A stretch of 64,000 bases of DNA, taken from the NCBI RefSeq assembly GCF_029478665.1, contig NZ_JARPQB010000014.1, positions 20,404-84,403 on the forward strand, given 5' to 3'. Made by a program: the position numbers and the translations under genes. This document shows, in pieces, positions 56,939 to 64,000 of the stretch. Origin of the DNA: Pseudomonas entomophila. Lineage in GTDB: Bacteria > Pseudomonadota > Gammaproteobacteria > Pseudomonadales > Pseudomonadaceae. How positions within the stretch are numbered: the stretch's first letter is position 1; each line of letters begins with the position of its first letter. The notes below the pieces were generated by a model that saw nothing but the letters and a program-made list of their open reading frames with translations, did no database searches and was not told the origin of the DNA.

Positions 56939-57451
56939 ATGATTACGGAGAACTCCCCTCATCACTTGCTGCTGATCGTCGACACCCGGGGCCTGCTGGA
57001 GGCCTTCGAGCAACTCCCCGATGACCCCGAAGCACCCGCCGAACTCGATCCCCGGCACCTCTGTATCCTGCACACCCGCCCGACATCGGACGCCACCCAG
57101 CTCCTCGACTCTCCAACACTGGACGTGGCGATCGGAGACACCCTGCTCCTCAAGGTGGTCCCGGTGGCGCTGCTTGGCGAAGAAATGCTGCTCAGCCACA
57201 GCCCGACCAGCGAACCGCCGCTGGACATCGAGCTGGTCGAGCAACGCAACCTGCGCCTGGCGCTTCCCGACGCCTCGGCCCCCCTGCAGCCGGAAAGCCG
57301 CCTGGTCGATACTTATCATTGGCGTATCCAGTGCGACACACCGGGCGAGTTCGCGCTGACCTGGAAGCTGATGGTGCTGGCCCAGGGCTGCGAACCCATG
57401 GCCCACCTCACCCTGCGTCTTGCATTGCGGACCAACGGCCGCCCTCAGTGA
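56939..57451 (+). CDS. AidA/PixA inclusion-body family protein 2
   Basis: A 170-residue relative of the preceding protein, more diverged and more acidic. It begins ITENSPHHLLLIVDTRGLLE and ends DTYHWRIQCDTPGEFALTWK then LMVLAQGCEPMAHLTLRLAL. The overall plan (N-terminal strand, central DTLLLKVVPVALLGEEM region, C-terminal W/F-rich strands) matches the family, but the Cys-rich KCCG motif is reduced to one Cys. ATG 56939 has AAGGAAGGAG upstream. The pair ends about 20 bases before the ahcY promoter. Confidence 0.72.
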   Translation: MITENSPHHLLLIVDTRGLLEAFEQLPDDPEAPAELDPRHLCILHTRPTSDATQLLDSPTLDVAIGDTLLLKVVPVALLGEEMLLSHSPTSEPPLDIELVEQRNLRLALPDASAPLQPESRLVDTYHWRIQCDTPGEFALTWKLMVLAQGCEPMAHLTLRLALRTNGRPQ

Positions 57452-57470
57452 GCCCGTCTGTGCTGTTTAG

Positions 57471-59075
<1,605 letters not shown>

Positions 59076-59082
59076 GCGGCGG

Positions 59083-59172
59083 GTTGCCAGTACCCGGCGC
59101 CTCGCCGGGCACTGGCTGGCAACGTTTCGAACCGATGTCCGAGCCAGGCCGGCCCCCACCGTCCTGGCTTTT
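59083..59172 (+). terminator. two hairpins between ahcY and metF
   Basis: The first (59083-59123) is a long GTTGCCAG...GGCAAC stem without a T tract. The second (59142-59172) is AGCCAGG...CCTGGCT followed by TTTATTT and looks like an intrinsic terminator or attenuator 45 bases before metF. Confidence 0.6.
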
Positions 59173-59216
59173 ATTTGCAGGCAGCTGCCCAGTGTTCGCT
59201 GTCCAAGGAACCAGAG

Positions 59217-60062
59217 ATGTCACAAGAACGCCGCTACAGTTTCGAGTTCTTCCCCACCAAGACCGACGCCGGCCATGAAAAGTTGATGGGCGTCGCCCGC
59301 CAGCTGGCCAGCTACAACCCGGACTTCTTCTCCTGCACCTACGGTGCCGGTGGTTCGACCCGCGACCGCACGCTCAACACCGTGCTGCAGCTGGAAAGCG
59401 AGGTGAAGGTCCCCGCAGCCCCGCACCTGTCGTGCGTGGGTGACAGCAAGGATGACCTGCGCGCCCTGCTCGCCGAATACAAGGCCGCTGGCATCAAGCG
59501 CATCGTCGCCCTGCGCGGCGACCTGCCCTCCGGGATGGGCATGGCCAGCGGCGAGCTGCGCTACGCCAGCGACCTGGTCGAGTTCATCCGCCAGGAAACC
59601 GGCAACCACTTCCACCTGGAAGTCGCGGCCTACCCGGAGATGCACCCCCAGGCGCGCAACTTCGAAGTGGACCTGGCCAACTTCGCGCACAAGGTCAAGG
59701 CCGGTGCCGACAGCGCCATTACCCAGTACTTCTTCAACGCCGACAGCTACTTCTACTTCGTCGAGCGCGCACAGAAGCTGGGCGTGGACATCCCGGTGGT
59801 ACCCGGCATCATGCCAATCACCAACTACAGCAAGCTGGCACGCTTCTCCGACGCCTGCGGCGCCGAGATCCCGCGCTGGATCCGCAAGCAGCTGGAAGCC
59901 TATGCCGACGACACCGCCAGCATCCAGGCCTTCGGCGAGGAAGTGATCACGCGCATGTGCGAGCAATTGCTGCAAGGCGGCGCGCCTGGCCTGCACTTCT
60001 ACACCCTCAACCAGGCCGAGCCGAGCCTGGCCATCTGGAACAACCTGAAGCTGCCGCGCTGA
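59217..60062 (+). CDS. metF: 5,10-methylenetetrahydrofolate reductase
   Basis: FAD enzyme reducing methylene-THF to methyl-THF, the methyl donor for methionine synthesis. The 281 residues show YSFEFFPTKTDAGHEKLMG, the catalytic Glu segment, then FFSCTYGAGGSTRDRTLNTV, HLSCVGDSKDDLRALLAEYK, IVALRGDLPSG and ADSAITQYFFNADSYFYFVE. ATG 59217 is preceded by AAGGA. It follows ahcY on the same strand but behind two hairpins, so expression may be partly separate. Confidence 0.97.
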   Translation: MSQERRYSFEFFPTKTDAGHEKLMGVARQLASYNPDFFSCTYGAGGSTRDRTLNTVLQLESEVKVPAAPHLSCVGDSKDDLRALLAEYKAAGIKRIVALRGDLPSGMGMASGELRYASDLVEFIRQETGNHFHLEVAAYPEMHPQARNFEVDLANFAHKVKAGADSAITQYFFNADSYFYFVERAQKLGVDIPVVPGIMPITNYSKLARFSDACGAEIPRWIRKQLEAYADDTASIQAFGEEVITRMCEQLLQGGAPGLHFYTLNQAEPSLAIWNNLKLPR

Positions 60063-60094
60063 AGGTATTTCCCGGTAATAATTATTTCGAGCTA

Positions 60095-60130
60095 TGAAGA
60101 AGGCTTTGGCTTAGGCTAAAGCCCTCTTCA
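60095..60130 (+). terminator. hairpin after metF
   Basis: TGAAGA.GGCTTT pairs with AAAGCC.TCTTCA, followed by CATTT; a moderate intrinsic terminator between metF and the glycosyltransferase-like gene. Confidence 0.6.
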
Positions 60131-60160
60131 CATTTGCCTCGCAATAGGTTAACGGCCAGC

Positions 60161-61231
60161 ATGCAGCACCCTCAACCCGCCACTCCCCAACTCGTCTACC
60201 TGGCATTCGGTGCGGCCACCTACCACCAGGAGGCTTGCTTCAGCATTGTCAGCGCCCTGGCCCATCTACAGCCGGGCGAAACCATGGCCATCCAGGTCTA
60301 CACCGACGACCCCGCGCCGTACGGCAAGCTGCCCGTGGACCTGCACGTGCTCGACGAAGCCACGCGAAGCGCCTGGAATCAGCCCCACGGCTATCATTTC
60401 CGCAGCAAGCATGTACTGCTGCGCCAGGTCCTCGAGCACCACCCGCTGGCCGTGCTCATCGACACCGACACGTTCTTCCGCACATCCCCCATGCAACTGT
60501 TTCGGCGGGTCGCTCCCGGCAACCTGCTGTGCAACGCCATCGTCGGGCGTTACGGCGAGTACCCCGAATGCCTGCTGTACAAGAGCCTGTTGTCAACGCT
60601 TGAGGCCCGCGACCTGGCCGACTGCCAGATGCCACTGCTCAACTCCGGCGTGATCGGCCTGGCAAAAGAGGACGCCTCGATACTGGATCACTCCATCGCC
60701 ATGATGGACGAGTTCTACCTGCTCGCGCAGAAAGCCTACATCCTCGAGGAGTTCTGCCTGGCAGTAGCGGCCTATCGCACACTGCAGGTCAACACCTGCA
60801 CCGATGTGATCCACCACTACTGGAGCCGCAAGGCCCAGTTCCGCGCCAAGATCCAGGCCTGGTTGCGCAAGCACGGTGACGCACCACTTAGCACGGCGGC
60901 GCTTGCCGATGTCCGGCTGGTCAATGACCAGTTGCCTCGCCCCCCCAGGCTCCAGCGCCTGGGCTACAAGGCTCTGAGCCTCACCCTGCCGAACAACCAA
61001 CGGCAGTTTGCCCGGGAATTGCTGTACGGCTGCTACCCCTACGAAAACGAGTTCGACCGTGCCTGCGCGTCGGCCTGGTGGGACAAGGCCCTCGAGAACC
61101 TCCGACAGCGTCATGGCCAGGTGGATGCGGCGCAGTTACGCCAATGCCTGCACCAACCCGGGCTGCGCCTGGCCCTTGGCAAGCACCGGCAGGCCATAGA
61201 AACCCATCTGCTCAAGCAGCAACAGGCCTGA
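60161..61231 (+). CDS. GT-A-fold glycosyltransferase-like protein
   Basis: A 356-residue soluble protein that looks like a nucleotide-diphospho-sugar transferase. It begins LVYLAFGAATYHQEACFSIV (nucleotide-binding strand), and HPLAVLIDTDTFFRTSPMQL contains a DxD metal site in the correct place. QMPLLNSGVIGLAKED resembles the acceptor loop of family 8-like enzymes. The C-terminal 120 residues are helical and not assigned. Acceptor and sugar are unknown. ATG 60161 is chosen because it is the first ATG; a TTG at 60134 is possible. The ribosome-binding site is weak. It is separated from metF by a terminator-like hairpin. Confidence 0.75.
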   Translation: MQHPQPATPQLVYLAFGAATYHQEACFSIVSALAHLQPGETMAIQVYTDDPAPYGKLPVDLHVLDEATRSAWNQPHGYHFRSKHVLLRQVLEHHPLAVLIDTDTFFRTSPMQLFRRVAPGNLLCNAIVGRYGEYPECLLYKSLLSTLEARDLADCQMPLLNSGVIGLAKEDASILDHSIAMMDEFYLLAQKAYILEEFCLAVAAYRTLQVNTCTDVIHHYWSRKAQFRAKIQAWLRKHGDAPLSTAALADVRLVNDQLPRPPRLQRLGYKALSLTLPNNQRQFARELLYGCYPYENEFDRACASAWWDKALENLRQRHGQVDAAQLRQCLHQPGLRLALGKHRQAIETHLLKQQQA

Positions 61232-61268
61232 TCGACATGCCGGGCACGCCACCGCAGGGATACCGATC

Positions 61269-62069
61269 TTGCCCCTGACACGCGCCCTGCTCTCACTCCT
61301 GCGCCCTGCTTGCCTTCTACTGCTCATAGGCCTGAGCCCCCAGGCGCACAGCGAGCGGTTGCGTATCGTCAGTGATGACTGGGCCCCTTACCTCTACCAG
61401 GACAATGCCCAGGCCAAAGGCATCGACTACGAAGTCACCAACGAGGTGTTCAAACGCCTTGGTGTCGAGGTGGAGTGGGAGTTCCTGCCCTGGAAGCGCT
61501 GCATGGCGATGATCCAGCAGGGGCTGGCTGACGGCGTGATGGATACTTTTCGGGTCGAATCGCGTCAGGGCTTCCTGATCTACCCGGACGAGCCCATGTC
61601 GGATGTCGAGTTCGTCCTGTATCAGGCCCGCACCCGGCGCCACACCATCGAACACCCTGAAGACCTGGCCGGCCTGACCGTGGGGACTTCACCGGGCTAC
61701 AACTATGGTGATGCCTTCGACAATTCAGCGCTGTTTCGCCGCGAATCGGCCCCGACTCAGCAAGCCAATTTTGGCAAGCTGGCATTGGGGCGCATCGACC
61801 TGCTGGTGACCGATCGCCGTGTCGGTCGTTTCCTGAGCCGCCAGCTCGGCCTGGAGCAGACGGTCGAGGCCCTGCCCATGGTGATCAGCCGCCGCCAGCA
61901 GTACCTGGGGTTGGCGCGCAAACCCGGCCGGGAGCAACTGGCCAAAGCGTTCTCGGATGAACTGCGGCGCTTCAAGCAGGAGCCGGCCTACTCCGCTATC
62001 GCCTTGCGTTATGACAACCTGGATAACTTTCCTGTCACCGTTGAGCAGCAGGAACGCAGCACGCGCTGA
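61269..62069 (+). CDS. periplasmic solute-binding protein, family 3-like (orphan)
   Basis: A 266-residue secreted protein with a hydrophobic signal peptide (LLSLLRPACLLLLIGLSPQA) and mature start SERLRIVSDDWAPYLYQDNA. Then EVEWEFLPWKRCMAMIQQGL and ADGVMDTFRVESRQGFLIYP match the substrate-binding clefts of SBP family 3. The start is TTG 61269 with AGGGA eight bases upstream. No ABC permease genes adjoin. Similar in plan to the orphan protein at 32755-33492, but not a close copy. Confidence 0.85.
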   Translation: MPLTRALLSLLRPACLLLLIGLSPQAHSERLRIVSDDWAPYLYQDNAQAKGIDYEVTNEVFKRLGVEVEWEFLPWKRCMAMIQQGLADGVMDTFRVESRQGFLIYPDEPMSDVEFVLYQARTRRHTIEHPEDLAGLTVGTSPGYNYGDAFDNSALFRRESAPTQQANFGKLALGRIDLLVTDRRVGRFLSRQLGLEQTVEALPMVISRRQQYLGLARKPGREQLAKAFSDELRRFKQEPAYSAIALRYDNLDNFPVTVEQQERSTR

Positions 62070-62078
62070 TTGCTCTGT

Positions 62079-62084
62079 TATACT
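62079..62084 (+). promoter_or_regulatory. -10 box upstream of rhlE
   Basis: TATACT in the TTATACT context starts a leader of about 200 bases before the rhlE ATG. A -35 is not convincing. The long leader is compatible with the cold- or self-regulated mRNAs of RNA helicases. Confidence 0.4.
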
Positions 62085-62291
62085 CGGGCCTTCCCGCCCG
62101 GCTCACGCCCGGACGCTCGGCCTCACCACAGGCATCCCAAACGACGGCAGCATATAGATGATGCCCGCCAGCCGTTTCCCGGATGCACCGTGAAAGCCCA
62201 GCTGGACCGGACGCGATCGCATCCCTCCGATGCCCGTCGCGCCAGGCAGAACACCCCATCGGGCCCAGCCCCCACGAGAACAGGATTGCCC

Positions 62292-64000
62292 ATGTCCTTT
62301 GCTTCCCTCGGTCTCTCCGAGGCTCTTGTCCGCGCTATCGAGGCTGCGGGCTATACCCAGCCCACTCCGGTGCAACAGCGGGCTATTCCCGCCGTGTTGC
62401 AAGGCCGCGACCTGATGGTTGCCGCCCAGACAGGTACTGGTAAAACCGGCGGCTTCGCGCTCCCCATTCTCGAGCGCCTGTTCCCGGGTGGCCACCCCGA
62501 CAAGTCGCAACGCCATGGCCCGCGCCAACCGCGCGTGCTGGTGCTCACGCCCACCCGCGAGCTGGCAGCCCAGGTGCACGACAGCTTCAAGGTCTATGCC
62601 CGCGACCTGAATTTCATCAGCGCCTGCATCTTCGGCGGTGTTGGCATGAACCCGCAGGTCCAGGCCATGGCCAAGGGCGTCGACGTGCTGGTCGCCTGCC
62701 CGGGCCGCCTGCTCGACCTGGCCGGCCAAGGCAGCGTCGACCTCTCCCGCGTCGAGATCCTGGTCCTGGATGAAGCCGACCGCATGCTCGACATGGGCTT
62801 CATCCACGATGTGAAGAAAGTGCTCGCACGCCTGCCGGCCAAGCGCCAGAACCTGCTGTTCTCGGCCACCTTCTCCAAAGACATCACCGACCTGGCCGAC
62901 AAGCTGCTGCACAACCCCGAGCGCATCGAGGTCACGCCGCCGAACACCACGGTCGAGCGTATCGAGCAACGCGTCTATCGCCTGCCGGCCAGCCACAAGC
63001 GCGCGCTGCTGGCGCACTTGATCACCCTGGGTGCCTGGGAGCAGGTGCTGGTGTTCACCCGCACCAAGCACGGCGCCAACCGTCTGGCCGAGTATCTGGA
63101 GAAGCACGGCCTGACCGCCGCCGCGATCCATGGCAACAAGAGCCAGAACGCCCGCACCAAAGCCCTGGCCGACTTCAAGGCCAACTCCGTGCGGGTGCTG
63201 GTCGCCACCGACATCGCCGCCCGCGGCCTGGACATCGACCAGTTGCCCCATGTGGTCAACTTCGAACTGCCCAACGTCGAGGAAGACTATGTGCACCGCA
63301 TTGGCCGTACCGGCCGTGCCGGCCGCTCGGGCGAAGCCATCTCGATGGTCGCGCCGGACGAAGAGAAGCTGCTCAAGAGCATCGAACGCGTCACCAAGCA
63401 GAAGATCCCCGATGGCGACCTGATGGGCTTCGATGCATCGACTGTCGAGGCGGAGAAACCGGAAGTTCGCGAGCGCCAGCAGACCAATGGCCGTGGTGGC
63501 CGCAACCAGCAACCTCGCGGCGAAGGCGGCAAGGAAGGCAGTGGCGGGCGCAAGGACAAGGGCAAGGATAAAGGCAAGCAGAAGCCTGCCGCCGAGAAAC
63601 AGGCCGACAAGGAAAAGTCCGGCGACAAGCAACAGCAAGGCCAGCAACGCAAGCCACGTGACAAGCAGCCGCGCCAGCAGCAAGCCGCCCAAGGCCAGAA
63701 AACTGCCCAATCGGCACCGGCCAACCGTGATCCGGAAGAATTCCTGGACGACGATGTCGACAATTTCGGTAACCGCGCCGACTACGTCAGCCCCTATCAG
63801 AACGCCAAGAACCAGGGTCGCAACCGCCGCCCAGGTAGCAATGCTGGTCAAGCCCAGGGCTCCGGCCAGCGTAGCGGCGGTAGCCAGGGCCAAGGCCGTG
63901 GCACCGGCCAGCAGCGCCAGGGCCAGAACCAGGGTTCCGGCGAGAAACGTGCCCGCAATGGCGGCGCTGGTAACGGCGGTGCTCGTCGCGACAACAACGG
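62292..64000 (+). CDS. rhlE: DEAD-box ATP-dependent RNA helicase RhlE, 3' end outside window
   Basis: The reading frame is open from ATG 62292 to the window edge (569 codons). The helicase core occupies about residues 1-380: [31 protein letters not shown] (Q motif), [15 protein letters not shown] (motif I), [14 protein letters not shown] (motif II), LFSATF (motif III) and [13 protein letters not shown] (motif VI). From about residue 390 the tail is low-complexity, rich in Gln, Gly, Lys and Arg, with [17 protein letters not shown] inside it, typical of RhlE and likely to bind RNA non-specifically. No stop is seen, so the true length is unknown. It acts in rRNA processing and mRNA turnover. Confidence 0.92.
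   Translation, partial: MSFASLGLSEALVRAIEAAGYTQPTPVQQRAIPAVLQGRDLMVAAQTGTGKTGGFALPILERLFPGGHPDKSQRHGPRQPRVLVLTPTRELAAQVHDSFKVYARDLNFISACIFGGVGMNPQVQAMAKGVDVLVACPGRLLDLAGQGSVDLSRVEILVLDEADRMLDMGFIHDVKKVLARLPAKRQNLLFSATFSKDITDLADKLLHNPERIEVTPPNTTVERIEQRVYRLPASHKRALLAHLITLGAWEQVLVFTRTKHGANRLAEYLEKHGLTAAAIHGNKSQNARTKALADFKANSVRVLVATDIAARGLDIDQLPHVVNFELPNVEEDYVHRIGRTGRAGRSGEAISMVAPDEEKLLKSIERVTKQKIPDGDLMGFDASTVEAEKPEVRERQQTNGRGGRNQQPRGEGGKEGSGGRKDKGKDKGKQKPAAEKQADKEKSGDKQQQGQQRKPRDKQPRQQQAAQGQKTAQSAPANRDPEEFLDDDVDNFGNRADYVSPYQNAKNQGRNRRPGSNAGQAQGSGQRSGGSQGQGRGTGQQRQGQNQGSGEKRARNGGAGNGGARRDNN

Overview
The window is a gene-dense, high-GC, entirely chromosomal stretch of a Pseudomonas of the P. putida group. 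The evidence is the gene content and order (hldE-msbA-LPS core genes, putP/putA, dbpA, fba-pgk-epd-tktA, metK, ligB, mltA, ahcY-metF, rhlE), the many TGTAGGAGC-type REP hairpins between genes, and close agreement with my recollection of the P. putida KT2440 order. I see no rRNA, tRNA, CRISPR array, insertion sequence or prophage.

Layout. (1) Bases 1-13.9 kb: a lipopolysaccharide core/assembly island, mostly on the minus strand. In transcription order it holds a carbamoyltransferase, a GT4 glycosyltransferase, a Mig-14 protein, a PIG-L de-N-acetylase, three more glycosyltransferases, an O-antigen ligase/polymerase-like membrane protein, MsbA and HldE. A small divergent kinase-like gene sits inside. 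The order parallels the P. aeruginosa core locus (wapO, wapH, mig-14, dnpA, ssg, waaL, msbA, hldE). (2) 14-21 kb: rlmJ, then the divergent putP/putA pair around a region carrying seven GTTGCA PutA-operator-like boxes, then a very large imperfect palindrome. (3) 21-33 kb: acyl-CoA dehydrogenase, a TldD/PmbA-like pair, an MFS exporter, dbpA, a BaiN-like flavoprotein and a YccS-like membrane protein. (4) 32.7-39.5 kb: an orphan solute-binding protein, an amino-acid ammonia-lyase/imine-reductase pair beside a YheO-type regulator, a small winged-helix protein, a zinc-peptidase-like protein and a REC-PAS-GGDEF-EAL protein. (5) 39.8-46.2 kb: central carbon genes tktA, epd, pgk and fba on the minus strand, with two small lipoprotein genes between pgk and fba. 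(6) 46.4-60.1 kb: the activated-methyl cycle (a SahR-like regulator, metK, ahcY behind an SAH riboswitch, metF), interleaved with envelope genes (ligB, DUF1090, cytochrome c', mltA, MAPEG, EamA, a Na+/H+ antiporter, a thioesterase) and a tandem pair of AidA/PixA inclusion-body-family genes. (7) 60.1-64 kb: a glycosyltransferase-like gene, a second orphan solute-binding protein, and rhlE running off the right edge.

Most genes are conserved housekeeping genes. The parts most worth a second look are the tandem AidA/PixA genes with their own promoter-operator region, the YheO-regulator/ammonia-lyase/imine-reductase locus, the long palindrome after putA, the SahR-like palindrome together with the SAH riboswitch, and an altered metal-ligand position in the EAL domain. 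I found nothing that I can honestly call a clearly new multi-gene system.
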